A stretch of DNA of 64,000 nucleotides, from NCBI GenBank assembly GCA_039545275.1, contig BCHS01000007.1:186001-250000 (forward strand), given 5' to 3'. The position numbers were made by a program, and so were the translations under genes. Below the pieces are notes generated by a model, which searched no databases, was not told where the DNA came from, and saw only the letters and a list, made by a program, of their open reading frames with translations. This stretch comes from Pseudomicrostroma phylloplanum. Lineage: Eukaryota > Basidiomycota > Exobasidiomycetes > Microstromatales. Below are positions 42,295-53,407 of this stretch, one piece after another (positions within the stretch are counted from its first letter, which is position 1; each line of letters begins with the position of its first letter).

Positions 42295-44841
42295 TCATTG
42301 GCGGATCTGATCGTCTCGGTAGTGGTCGTATGGTTCCGAGCGGTCCATGTTATCCTTGTAATAATCGCCTGCGTCACCACCGTGGTGCTCGCCCCAGCCA
42401 CTTTGAGCTGAGGAACTGAACGCTAGTGGCGATCGTGTAGAGTCCCTCGGGTGGTCGTAGAAGGGAGTGTTCGGTCCACTGACATCGTTCATCCGATAGC
42501 TGTCGTAATCGGTGTTCGGTGTCCCACTGCGAAGAGGGGCTGCAAATGCATGGACAGAGCTCGAAGGAGTGTTGACTCTCTTGTACTCTCCACCTGGAGC
42601 GTCACGATAGCTGGACTGTCCGTAGATAGTGCCAGCGCCTGCACTAGCTGAACCCTCTGTCATGCCCTTTGAGGCCCTCTTCTTGGCCTGTCGCCTCCAG
42701 CAGAGAAGACCCAAAAGGATCAGCAGAATCACGACGGCAGCACCAACGGCCACACCAATGATTGCTCCCGTACCGAAAGAGCTGCCGGAGCTGCTGCTCG
42801 TAGCAGCCGACGAGAACTTGGCGTTGATCACAGAGGCGGGAAGAGTTGGAGCCGACCCAGCATTGCTAGCATAGTCGTAAGGGACGGTGCCACCGAAGGT
42901 TTGCTGACCAATCTGAACGTACTTTCCAGAGCTCGGGATACCATCGACGGTGATGAAGAGGAGGGCCGGTCCGGGTGCGAACAGGTTGACATTCGTGGGC
43001 ATTGGCATCACCGTGTAAGTGGCGCTACCATCGTCATTCACAGTGAATGCGTAATCGAGCTGGAGAGATCGTTGACCCATGTTCATGGCGTGGGTGGAGA
43101 ATCCAGGTCGAATGACCATGATCTTGGTGTTGTTTGCTTTGTAGTTGGCATTGCTGCCCATGCTCTCTGAGTCGACAGTGAACGACCAGGTGGCACCACC
43201 GTACAGGATATACTCAGGCAGGCCCGTGACGTTCGGCCTGGTCTCGAAGTAGTAGTCGGGGTACCACTTCTCCAGCTCATATGTTGTGTTGTAGCAGGTG
43301 ACACCTTGAATGGACTGAGGCATGTTGAGAGTGACGTCCATGTGCGGGTTGGATCCACCGATCAAGACAGAACCGTCGGGCAGAAGCAGAGCAGACGAGT
43401 GGTACAATCGAGCAATCGTAGATGAGCCAAAGCCACTCTGAGTCAGACGCGACCCAACAGGCTTTGCGGGGTCGTAGAGAACTGGTGTGTAGGAAGGCTC
43501 CTGTGTCATGCTCTCCGTGGTGACATTGCTGCCGTCAGCATTGTAGAAGACGTTGGACCACGTGTAATTACCACCGGCAGAGGAGGTCATCGTAGTGGTG
43601 ACGTTGCCGTAACCGGCAGTGCCGTTGGCAGCACCGTTCACGATCAACATCTGGCCGGTAGGCAGTTGAATGAATTGACCCATGGTGCGGCCTGTAGGCA
43701 TGCTCTCTTCGAAGACGTACTGAGCGGCCTTGTTGATAGACCCATCGGCGTTCTCAGGCTGGATGGAGTGGCAAGCACTCGAAGCAGCCCGAGTGAGAGG
43801 GTTGAAGAAGGGAGCCGTGAAGTCACCCCATTGACCTTCGGGCGCTGACTGACCGCCGCAGAAGAGAATGGTTGGGGTGTAGTTGTTGTCGGGTGTCAGG
43901 GGGAGCATTGCAACTGCTCCAGAAGCTGGGTAGACTCGGATGATCTGGTCGGGCATGTCCGGTAGGTAGGTCTCTGTGTTGGCGGTGTAGTTCCACAGAA
44001 TGGTGGAGTAATTTGCTTGCGCGAAGATCTTACCACTGGGCATCAGGTAAGTGTGCGCGTACATGTTGAGACCGCTCGTGTTCACCATGAAGTTCGACAC
44101 GAGAGGGGTTCCCTTGCTGGGGTAAAATTCGTAGGTTGGGTTCGAACCACCGCCGTCAATGTTCGTCAGACTACCAGTGCCCTGTCCATTTGAATAGTAC
44201 GGGTCTGTGTTGGGGTAATTGCGATTGATATAACCTCCGTTGACGGCACCACCGATGAGGACCATCGAGCCGTCTGGGAGCGACTCAACGCCCGGGTACC
44301 ACCGCTGGGACTGCATCTGAACGCCGCCAGGTTGATCGAGCCATTCAATCGTAGCAACGTCAGACCCACTCGCGATGGGGTTCAGGAGACGCAGAGCCTT
44401 ACCACCGTCGTAGTCTTGGTAGGGATAGTCGGCTGGGGTAAGCGTAGTGGTGTCAATCGAGCTACCTCCGTACGAGATAGCTTGATTGCCTCCAGCGACG
44501 ACCCAGGTTCCGTTACCCAAGATGAGACCAGAGGCACAGAAAGGGTTGGTGTTCACGTCGATTGCGGTGACGGTGTTGTCACTCAATTTGAGGATGGATC
44601 CCCAGACCGGTTTGTTGTCGGAACCGGGAACGCGAGCACGGTTGTTCTCGACCTTGTCCATGATGAAGACGTAGTCCTCGTTGATGAGACCCAGCATCAT
44701 GGCCGATGCCAAGGAGTTGTCATTGATGACCTCGTAGGTAAGAGGTGATTTCGAGCTTGCCGCACTCGCGAGCGAAGCTCCCAAGGAAAGTGTGGCGGCA
44801 GCCGCCGCAACGACGGTTGCGATGAATCTCGATTGAAGCAT
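42295..44841 (-). CDS. Membrane-anchored glyoxal oxidase (copper radical oxidase)
   Basis: Copper-radical oxidase of the galactose/glyoxal oxidase family, which oxidises aldehydes to acids with release of hydrogen peroxide at the cell surface. Intronless, 848 aa. There is a signal peptide (MLQSRFIATVVAAAAATLSL). The seven-bladed propeller carries the expected active-site elements: Cys in NPFCASGLILGNG (radical cofactor with Tyr in QRWYPGVESLPDGS), LYHSSALLLPDGSVLIGGSN (axial Tyr and a His ligand) and HAMNMGQRSLQLD (second His) in the DUF1929 domain. A single transmembrane helix near residues 690-715 (IIGVAVGAAVVILLILLGLL) is followed by CWRRQAKKR and a 130-residue Ser/Tyr/Asp-rich cytoplasmic tail. 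This layout resembles Glo1 of Ustilago maydis rather than the soluble enzyme of wood-decay fungi. Confidence 0.93.
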   Translation of the reverse strand: MLQSRFIATVVAAAAATLSLGASLASAASSKSPLTYEVINDNSLASAMMLGLINEDYVFIMDKVENNRARVPGSDNKPVWGSILKLSDNTVTAIDVNTNPFCASGLILGNGTWVVAGGNQAISYGGSSIDTTTLTPADYPYQDYDGGKALRLLNPIASGSDVATIEWLDQPGGVQMQSQRWYPGVESLPDGSMVLIGGAVNGGYINRNYPNTDPYYSNGQGTGSLTNIDGGGSNPTYEFYPSKGTPLVSNFMVNTSGLNMYAHTYLMPSGKIFAQANYSTILWNYTANTETYLPDMPDQIIRVYPASGAVAMLPLTPDNNYTPTILFCGGQSAPEGQWGDFTAPFFNPLTRAASSACHSIQPENADGSINKAAQYVFEESMPTGRTMGQFIQLPTGQMLIVNGAANGTAGYGNVTTTMTSSAGGNYTWSNVFYNADGSNVTTESMTQEPSYTPVLYDPAKPVGSRLTQSGFGSSTIARLYHSSALLLPDGSVLIGGSNPHMDVTLNMPQSIQGVTCYNTTYELEKWYPDYYFETRPNVTGLPEYILYGGATWSFTVDSESMGSNANYKANNTKIMVIRPGFSTHAMNMGQRSLQLDYAFTVNDDGSATYTVMPMPTNVNLFAPGPALLFITVDGIPSSGKYVQIGQQTFGGTVPYDYASNAGSAPTLPASVINAKFSSAATSSSSGSSFGTGAIIGVAVGAAVVILLILLGLLCWRRQAKKRASKGMTEGSASAGAGTIYGQSSYRDAPGGEYKRVNTPSSSVHAFAAPLRSGTPNTDYDSYRMNDVSGPNTPFYDHPRDSTRSPLAFSSSAQSGWGEHHGGDAGDYYKDNMDRSEPYDHYRDDQIRQ

Positions 44842-47663
44842 GACCGTGTTGGTGACTGTGAGGTGCAGTGGGTCTAGCAGACGATCGGATCGACTCTCGT
44901 CAAGTGGTGATCAACGTTGGTCTAGAGATCACAGCTCTGATGGGGCTGAGGTAACGAACAGTCCGAAGATGCTGTAGCCAGGGGAGATGGTATAGGGGGG
45001 AGAAGTAGGTGTCCCGACAATGTGAGATAGAGCAGTGAAGGAAAAGAGGCTGATGGAAACGGCGAAGAGGAAGCGTGTGAGAGTGAGTGTGCGCGCCGTG
45101 GGCGTTAAGGGCCGAGTGAAGAAAGAGAGGGAGGGTGTCGAGAGAGAGAGAGACTCCTCAGGAGGCAATTGCACAAGGTGGCAAAGGGGTAAGAGGAGTT
45201 TTGGGGCGGACTGAGGCGGTGCCGTGAAGAGTCGTTGCTGCCTTTGGCCTGGGCTTTTGAGGCTGACTGCTTGTGACCCTTGATGGAGGGGGTGGGAGGT
45301 AATGGTGCGGAGGGTGGTGGTATAGTGTGTTTTGGAATCGAGAAGACAGGGAGACGTGGTCAAGGGTCGCTTTAGGGAGGGTTCGATGGCCGTTTCCTCC
45401 TTCGGCGCGAGGAGCTTCAGGGCGGCCTTCGGGCGACTGACGACGGCGGTGCCCGTGAGTGGTCAAGTGGGTGGAGTGGGGGGCGGCAGGCGAATCTCCC
45501 CTCTGGCCACCAAGGCAAGGCACGCAGGGCAGCGCAGCCCAGCTATCCGACAAACATCGGCAGGGGGCAAGCACGCACGCAGGCAGCGCACACACTCACA
45601 CCCGTCAGCCGCCCGCCAGACAGGAGGCGGTCGCGGCCGAAGTGCGTGGCGGCACTAGACCAGCACAGTGACGAGGCTCAGCACCGGCGGCGCGTCTTTG
45701 CTCCTCCCCGCCGTGCGATGAAAAACACAAACCAACCAAATTCCGCCGCCCGCGCACGACTGGCACGCAGCGAGCTTCAGACGAACTCGAGGCTGCTTCG
45801 AGGAGCGCAATGGCGAGAAGGTGAGGTGGGACAGCCAAACGCTCTCGCTACTCCGTGGCAGAAGACACCGATCAAATCCGAGAGGGTGGAGCAGTAGAGC
45901 AGCACAATTGCCCGCAGATACACACATAAACACACGCCTCTCACGCTTACAATCGCCTTCCCACAGCCGACCCGCGCTCAGCGGCTGGCATGGGCGTGCT
46001 GCGAGCCCGACAGTATCAGTCCCCACATTGCTTTTCCTCTGCCTGTGGAAGTGTTGGGCACTATCGAGCAGTCTATGACCAGGCGCAACAGATCTGTGCG
46101 GTAGTATCAGGGCCAGTCATACGGAGCCGCGCTGATCAGATCCCCAATCTGTATCGCTGAGAGAGCACGCGAAGGGCGAATACGCGAGGAAGACGCGCTC
46201 CTGCCAGAATCGGACGCCCAGGAGCAAGCTTTCGATCTTGAGGTCTGAGTACGTGATGCACCCTATCGAAGGCTCTGAGTGGACCCCTATTGCCAAATTG
46301 AGAGGGCGTGGCGCGGCGCCAAGTTATGCCAAGGTAGCCGCGGGGAGGAGGCTGAGCCTGATTGCCCTCGACTCCGCTGCGAGCGGGGTTGTAGCCATCT
46401 CAGTGGGCGCTCCGTGTTTGTACACTGGAAGGGCCCGCCGCCACCTTTACGCTTGCCAGATTGACTCCCACCCGAAAACCTACGATAGTAGTCAACAAGA
46501 GGCCTACGCGACCCTAGTGGCCTCGTGGCGAGCGTTGGCGGTCACTTTGGCTTTACATTTGCTTCCTGCAAATCTTGATCGCCTCCCTCTCACAGGAATG
46601 TGATGGCTACCACCTGTCTTTTTCTCATCAGAAGTGCAATGCCCATTGTGTTTCATTCGTATCCTGTTGGTCCCGATCAACGCATCTATCATCTGCAGTT
46701 CGCAGCACGGATCCGAACAGCCCGACCCTGGTCCTGGGGAGCCGCTCGCTGACAGCCTCTCCGTACAGAATACTGACAGGGTGCTCATGCTCAGACTGAA
46801 CACCCCGTTGTGTTTTTCTGAAAGTGGTTTCGTGCGCGATCACAGGACCGCAGGCGTCACAGCTTTTGCTATTGCTCCCAGGTCACCAATGGCGATCCGT
46901 TGCCCTGCCTCGCGTGCGGCAATCTCGAGCCGCAACAGCCGTCTAGCCACAGCAGCTGAGGAGGAGCACGCGTCTTGCATCCTCGTTCGTCCTTCGTCGT
47001 CCGTCGTCCGTCCCAACATCCATCCGTCCAATCACCGCCCCTGTCTCGTCGTCTTGTTTCCCTACCACTCACGTTCTGCCAGCGAACCTCCCACCACGTT
47101 CTTGTACGACTCGCTGCCTCCTCTCGCAAGTCCTTGACTTCTTCTTCCGGTACCCACGACCCCACCTGCTCTCTGTTAGCTACTGTTGCGCGCTTCATCA
47201 CTGTCCTCGCTGGCCTATACGTCTCTGGTCCGAAGAGAAAGCAGCTGTACGCATACATCAAACCTCAAACCCCGCCTCGCTCCACCGAGAGGCTCTCGCA
47301 TCCACAGCAAGCGAAGACTTTGCCCACGGTGAGTGAGAGTCCTTTGCAGGGCGTTAGGTGCGGCCACCAAAAAGTCCAGATTGTGCGGGTGCATGATGAG
47401 ATGAGCGCGGAGAGGGGCGCCGCTCGCCTCTGCTGGACTGGCCGCACTGCGTAAGCGCCGCTCGCCTCTCTTCTCGTCCACCAGGCTTTTCTTCTCGCCT
47501 GGCCCTCCGCTTCGACGCACGCAGAGCTCACACCCACGAATAAACTTCTTCACCTCGACTCGCCCTTGCCACATCTACCATCCCATCTTCGATCTTCCAC
47601 AGTCGACTCACATACATCATTTCTCGTACACTCACACAAATCAACCCCACTTCTAACTCAACA
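44842..47663. other. Largest gene-poor region, 2.8 kb
   Basis: Left of about 45400 lies the promoter and leader of the glyoxal oxidase gene, including a GAGAGA tract near 45139-45152. The centre has open frames (for example plus 46238-46603, 121 codons, and plus 46634-47137, 167 codons) without recognisable domains. The right end is the pyrimidine-rich leader of the RRM gene, with a 15-nt direct repeat (GCGCCGCTCGCCTCT) near 47423 and 47455. No coding call is justified. Confidence 0.5.
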
Positions 47664-49259
47664 ATGGCTGCCAAGGTTTACGTCGGAAACTTGTCGTGGA
47701 ACACCTCGGACGATGGTCTCGCCCACGCCTTCTCTGCCTACGGACAGCTCACCGACTACGTGAGTGAACTGAGCCTTTGAAGGGAAAAGCTGCAGGTACA
47801 AGGGATGCAGGATCACCCGGTCATTGCAGGCTGGACGATAGCAATGTCTGCTGCTCAGAATGCAGAGTGTCAGCTCGGGTCAAGCACGAAGGAACAGGGG
47901 TTCGGAAGGATGTGGAGCAGAGGGACATCGCAGCATTTCACTCTTCCCTTACTGACACACCGCCGTCCCTCCTCCTTGGCCATCATGCGCATGCCTCCTC
48001 CTTCACCTTTACCTCCGTCCATCTACAGATTGTCATGAAGGACCGTGAGACTGGTCGCTCTCGTGGATTCGGCTTCGTCACTTACGGAACTCAGCAGGAA
48101 GCCGATGCCGCCATTGCTGCTCTCAACGAGCAGGAGCTCGACGGCCGACGCATCCGAGTTAACATGGCCAACTCCCGACCCCCCGCTGGGTGAGTACAGA
48201 GACGGTCAACAGAGTACATCATCTGAGAGTCCTGAGTTGCTCATACCTCCTTTTGCCCTGACCTACGGTCTCTTCCACTCTCAGAATGGGCGGCATGAAC
48301 GTCGGTGGCTACGGTGGTGGCGGACAGTCTTACGGAGGTCAGTTCAACGCCGGTGGCTACGGTGGTCAGGGCGGCTACGGTGCTCAGCCTGCGTTCGGTG
48401 GCCAAGGTAACTTCGGTGCTGGCGGTTTCGGTGGCCAGCAGGCTGGCGGCTACGGTGCTCCTTACGGAGGTCAGCAGGCTTACGGCCAGCAGGCTTACGG
48501 AGCACAGCAAGGTTACGGAGGTGGTGCCCAGCAGGGTGGTTTCGGTGGTGCCCAGCAGCAGAGCTTTGGTGGCCAACAAGGTTACGGTGGCGGAGCTGCT
48601 CCTCAGCAGGGTGGTTACGGAGGGTGAGTATCGCTGCACCTGTCGTTCGTTCCATCAGTGTTTCCTCCCACTGTACAGCATCTCTCGACTCCTCCTCATG
48701 ATTGTCGTTGGTCGAGCTCATTGCTCCTCCTCCGACCTCACATATGAGCAAGGCAGTCGAGGATACGAGAGTGTCGAGGCGCTGGTGTTGCGACCATTCC
48801 TTCCTCTCTCTCTATCTCTACCATTGCCGTGTCGCCGTCTACGGTCTGGTCCTCATCGATCAGAAAGGTCGTCTCAGCATCATCTCAAGTCGTCTCAAGT
48901 CTCTACGTCAGCGGTCCTTCTCGATCTGCAGCTCTCACCTCCGTCGAAGCAGTCAGCCTTCTGTCAGGGGCCCCATGCCCTTGCTTCCGTCCAGTCCGGT
49001 CACGACAGGCTGCAAAGTTCTCGTTTCTCCTTCCCGTCTCTTCTCTTCGTTGGTTTGGATTCGGATCGGTGCAGCCTCCTCTCTCTTTCTCAACGAACCT
49101 TCTTCGACTCAACGTGACGACTCGCTCTTGGGCTCGACGCGGCGCGGCTTGGTCCCCTCCTCCCTCCCTCACTCGCTGTTGCGGTCTGGTACATTGTAGC
49201 ATGTCGCTGACACCAACTCGCTCTGTTCTCTTCTCTTCATTCACAGGCAACAACAGTAA
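47664..49259 (+). CDS. Glycine-rich RRM RNA-binding protein
   Basis: Small single-RRM protein with a Gly/Gln/Tyr-rich tail, of the class that includes cold-inducible and GRP7-like proteins. Exons 47664-47759, 48029-48189, 48285-48623 and 49247-49259 give 202 aa. RNP2 is KVYVGNLSW and RNP1 is [10 protein letters not shown]; the RRM ends with [15 protein letters not shown]. The tail is built of [10 protein letters not shown] and GGAQQ units, prion-like in composition, and could promote phase separation in RNA granules. The last exon encodes only QQQ and a stop. Intron 3 is 623 nt and intron 1 is 269 nt, much longer than others in the window; retention of intron 3 ends the protein at once (stop at 48625-48627) with almost the same sequence. 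Such genes are often autoregulated by splicing in other organisms. Confidence 0.92.
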
Positions 49260-51613
49260 TCAGCAGGGCGGTTGGTAATCGCCGCTCCTCTGGAGGCGGC
49301 AAGATCGAAATTCGACAGAAGTGGAAGCTCGGATGCTAGTGGCTCTTGATCTCAAGACGACTCAACATCTCCTGATGACGCTGGTTCTTTCTCTTTTCCA
49401 AGTCGGTCGGCGAAGCACGGTCCCTTTGGCACGTCTGCTACTATACCACTACTTTCTGGGCTGCTCCACTTGTTCATTTCTGTCTAGCAGCATTTCCAGT
49501 AGAAGTTCGCGACAAGTCTCCTCCCCCATCCACTCTCCCAACAACGCCATTTCTCTCGACGCACCTGTCCATTTCCAAAAACGCAACTACGGCTTCACTT
49601 CAACGCAAAGCGTCACCCCAAGCGTCTCTCTCTTTTCCCCGAAATTCCCATAGTGTCGTGTCTCCGTCTCCTGATGACCTGTTCCTCTCAAGCTTCAGAC
49701 TCGCTTCCCTGTTTTCCCTGCTCCCCGACACGCCGTCCCGTCTCCCTCTCTCTCTCTTCACAATCCCACACACACACACACACTCCTTTTTTCGTCTTGC
49801 TTCTGATCTGATCCGTGAAGAAATGCCAGAAACATCAGACGATTTGCCCGCTTTTGCCTGAAGAGGAGAGGGGAGAGAGCAGAGTGAATGCCAGCGGCTC
49901 GTGACCACTCGGCGTCGAGATAGCAACGTACGACTGGCAGCATCGCATCTGTGCACCGCATATATACTAGCATTGCGGGCAAGTACACTGCACTGCGCCC
50001 CTCCCTCCCTCCCTCGGCTCCTGCTCTTGGCAGATCGAAAAGGAGTGAAGCTGCACCTAACCCCCATCTCAGCTCAGCTGTTCGAGTCGGCGTTGGTGAG
50101 ATCCGACCGATCTGCCCATGAGATGCATCTGTCCAGGTAGAGCGAAGCCAGCAGCCTCTGCAACGGCAGGAGATGAGCAGAGATGCGCTAGTGTCCCTCC
50201 CCTCCTCCGTCTTCGTTTCTCGACCGCTGCAAGCAGCCCCTTCAGACTCCTCCTCCACCCGCTGCGCCTCCGAGGCCTGGACTCATCGGTAGGGTCTCGT
50301 TTTTTCTCACGCTCGTTGGGACCTGCGGCCTTCAGCCTTGCGCCTTGCGCCTCGAGGGCTTCGCCTCCTCCTCCTCGGCAATCTCACTGCTCTGATGTGG
50401 ATCGCATTGGTCTAGACTGCTTTCCCTGAAGATCAGGTGCAGTATTGTCTTTCCTCTCCTTGCTTTGCCTCGCTTCGCTTCGAGGACGGGACAATCACTG
50501 ATCCATCAATGGATTGTGGAGCAGCACAACGTGCAGTGCGGTGCGGTGTCGAGCAGAGCGGAGTGGAGCGAACGATGCGCCGGCGGCGGCGGCGGCGGCG
50601 GAGAGATGGTTGTGGTGCTGGCTCGTTGAGCTTGGTCAGCCGACTTACCTCGCCTAGCGCAGCATCGATAGCTCGGACGAACAACTCCGGACGCCCTCGG
50701 GCTGAATCGTTTCGGATCGTCCGACTGAAGTGAGGTGAGGGTAAGGGTGAGGCAGGGCGAAAGCTGGGCTGTGTCTTGCCTTGTCCGAGAGTGCACCAGG
50801 TAGTCCTGTACTCGCAATCCACCGTCTCCTCATCCCCCATGTGTGTCGCTCGGAGTCCACTGATCTGCCGCAAAGGAAGACCCGATTCAGCTGTCGAGTA
50901 AACAGACGCACACAGACAGACAGCCAGGGCAAGGAGCAATTCAAGTGACTGTAATCCTATCAATTTTGCACAGCATAGCATAAAATGAGAATTTTGACCT
51001 CGAACCATCGCGCAGGCAGGCGCAGTGCGTCTGGCTCTGACGTGACGTGACGTACGAGGGTGGGTGGGTGGTGGTGAGGAGACCTAGGAACAAGTGACGA
51101 TAAGAGGGAGAACAAGTGGTGGGGGTGGTGAAGAAGACTACAACAAGATGAGAAGTGGGGTAACGCGAGTGCGAGTGCAGGTGTGCAGTTCAGTGCAATG
51201 GCGATGGAGAAGAGACACGAGCCGGGAGGAGTGCCGTCTAATCAGACCTTTTCGGCCTACCAACTCCACAGGAACCTCCCGTCCAGGACCTCCCAGAGCT
51301 CAATTTTGGCTGCACCAAGGTCCCGTTCCCATCTTGCACTCTTGACCTGCGCCCCCGACCCGTTCTGCCTCTTTTTGCCTTTGTTCTGCCTGCTGCTGTA
51401 CACGATGACGATGTTGATGATGACAAGGCATTCATTGATTGATCGATCATGTACAGTGCGGCGATCGTAGGAAAGGGCGATCGGGAAGGGAGGAAAGAGT
51501 AAACGAGCTCTAGAGTGGGGGAAGAAGAACAAGGCGCGAAGGTTGAGATGGAAAAAGGTATCGTATGACGAGTGCACGAGGAGGCTGCAGAAACCCGAGA
51601 TCGAGACCCATTC
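49260..51613. other. Gene-poor region, 2.35 kb
   Basis: It contains the 3' flank of the RRM gene, a CA repeat (about 49767-49782), CCCT repeats near 50007-50022 and a CGG run at about 50581-50602. The longest frame is minus 51008-50433 (191 codons, including HMGDEETVDCEYRTTWCTLG and an Arg run produced by the CGG repeat). It has no recognised domain and I do not call it a gene. Confidence 0.5.
50581..50602. repeat. CGG trinucleotide repeat
   Basis: About seven uninterrupted CGG units in non-coding sequence. Confidence 0.95.
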
Positions 51614-53407
51614 TTAGAAGAGGAAGGCGGCCACCCTCTTGAAGAGGGACTGGTCTCGAATGGCCTGTCGCTCGGCACGGAGAACCTCGAGAGAGGGAGC
51701 CTCACGTCGACCAGTGGTGACGTCGATCTGGGAGACGGGCACCCATCCTGCTCCCTGGACGACAAAGTATCCAATGGCCCAGAAGACGAGGACGATGGGA
51801 GCGGAGAGGTAGCTCTGGAAGAAGTTGACCGCACGCTCGCTGCCGGTCATCTCGCCCTCTCCAATGGGCCAGCCAGCCTTGTAGAACTGGGCAATGAGCA
51901 CAATGATGTTGAGGGAAAGACCCAACCACGAGCCCCAGACACCCAAGGGCGAGGCCCAGGGCAGGTGCTCCTTGGTCAGACCCTGCAGCTTCCAAGCCTT
52001 CCTGAATCGGATGTGGCACAGGCAGATGGATCCCCAGGTGAAGATGGACGAGAGACCACAGGTGGCGTAGAGCCAGTTGAAGACGTCGTTCTGCGAGGCC
52101 GAGTAGACCAGGAAGGCGAGGAAACCAAAGAGCAGCGACAGAATGACGGCAGGCACGGGGCGGCCGGCTCGGTCGATGAAGCAGAAGATCTTGGGTGCGA
52201 GACCCATCTGGGCAAGACCAGAGAGGGTTCGGCTGGCACCGTACACCGAGGAGTTACCGACGGATAGTACAGACACGAGAATGACTGCGTTGAAGATACT
52301 GGGCAGCACCTTGATCTGGCCGATGTTGATAGCAATGACAAAGGGCGAAGCTCGAGCGTCGTAACTGCTTGCACCTCCGACCAGTCGCTCGTCATTGGCG
52401 GGAACGATGAGAGTGACCAGGAGCAAAGTGACGATGTAGAAGAAGAAGATACGGTAGAAGACCTGCTTAGTGGCCTTTGGCACCTCCTTTCGAGGGTCGG
52501 CGGACTCAGCAGCAGCCAGACCGATCAGCTCGGTACCAGCAAAGGCAAAGGCGGCGGTAACAAAGACGGAGCACCATCCCTTGAAGCCATTTTTGAAGGC
52601 GAGGTTGGGCTCTGCGTACCAGGCATTGTTTCCGAGGTACTGTCCGTTGGGTGCGCCACCACAGTTGATGACGATACCTGCGACGATGAAACCAAGAATG
52701 GCGAGAATCTTGACCATGGAAGCGACGAATTCGAACTCTCCGTATCCTCGAACGCCAAAGAAGTTGATGATCGAGATGATTACGATGAAGACGACGACCC
52801 AGACTCCACGAGGAACAACGGCGTTGGGGTCCCAGTAGTCGATGACAATGGAGGCGGCGACGAGCTCGAGGGGCAGGACGACGAACCATTGCATCCAGTA
52901 GTTCCAACCCATGGCGAAGCCCCAGGCGGGGTCGATGAATCGGGAGGAGTAGGCAGCGAAGGAACCGGCAACAGGGAGAGTAGTGGCCATCTCACCGAGG
53001 GCGAGGACGGTGCAGGCGAGGAGGATACCCATGATGATGAAGTCCATGAGCAGAGAAGCAGGTCCACCGGTGTACAGAGCACCTCCAGAACCAATGAAGA
53101 GACCGGTACCGATGGCACCACCAAAGGCGATCATCTGCATGTGTCGGCCGCTGAGGTTCCTCTTGAGACCGGTCTCAGCGGTGGTGAGCCTTCGACCCTG
53201 CTCGTCGACGACGACACCTTGGACGTTTGAGTATTGGTCATTTCCGAGGTCCCGAACGTTGTCGAGGGATGCCTTCTCAACGTCGGCACCGGGGGATCCG
53301 CCCTCGAGCTTCTTGGCCTCCTTGCGCTCCTGGTAACGGGCAGGCTCCCATCCTGTGCCCTTCTCCTCGGCCTTGAAGCTGTCGATGAAGTTCTTCATGA
53401 TAGCCAT
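51614..53407 (-). CDS. Amino-acid permease (GAP1/APC family)
   Basis: Plasma-membrane proton-coupled amino-acid transporter of the fungal YAT/AAP group. Intronless, 597 aa. The start at 53407 (MAIMKNFIDSFK) is chosen because the frame upstream, open to 53563, is Pro/His-rich leader sequence. An 80-residue hydrophilic N-terminus precedes twelve predicted membrane segments. The TM1 signature is MIAFGGAIGTGLFIGSGGAL near residue 85. Also visible are GWNYWMQWFVVLPLELVAAS, INFFGVRGYGEFEF, FAFAGTELIGLAAAESADPR and SVLSVGNSSVYGASRTLSGL, all typical of the family. The C-terminus ends with the amphipathic SLFKRVAAFLF. Substrate range cannot be read reliably; a general or broad permease is likely. Confidence 0.94.
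   Translation of the reverse strand: MAIMKNFIDSFKAEEKGTGWEPARYQERKEAKKLEGGSPGADVEKASLDNVRDLGNDQYSNVQGVVVDEQGRRLTTAETGLKRNLSGRHMQMIAFGGAIGTGLFIGSGGALYTGGPASLLMDFIIMGILLACTVLALGEMATTLPVAGSFAAYSSRFIDPAWGFAMGWNYWMQWFVVLPLELVAASIVIDYWDPNAVVPRGVWVVVFIVIISIINFFGVRGYGEFEFVASMVKILAILGFIVAGIVINCGGAPNGQYLGNNAWYAEPNLAFKNGFKGWCSVFVTAAFAFAGTELIGLAAAESADPRKEVPKATKQVFYRIFFFYIVTLLLVTLIVPANDERLVGGASSYDARASPFVIAINIGQIKVLPSIFNAVILVSVLSVGNSSVYGASRTLSGLAQMGLAPKIFCFIDRAGRPVPAVILSLLFGFLAFLVYSASQNDVFNWLYATCGLSSIFTWGSICLCHIRFRKAWKLQGLTKEHLPWASPLGVWGSWLGLSLNIIVLIAQFYKAGWPIGEGEMTGSERAVNFFQSYLSAPIVLVFWAIGYFVVQGAGWVPVSQIDVTTGRREAPSLEVLRAERQAIRDQSLFKRVAAFLF

Noticed and set aside
45158..45595. Minus-strand 145-codon frame upstream of the glyoxal oxidase
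   Set aside because: It lies in the promoter and leader area, its composition is Pro/His-rich with no motif, and it overlaps several other unsupported frames.
46100..46300. Possible tRNA or 5S-like gene
   Set aside because: I searched by eye for A-box and B-box patterns and a cloverleaf and found no convincing match; a covariance-model scan would settle it.
46238..46603. Plus-strand 121-codon frame as a gene
   Set aside because: It has no start context, domain or splice continuation that would raise it above chance in GC-rich DNA; kept only as a remark.
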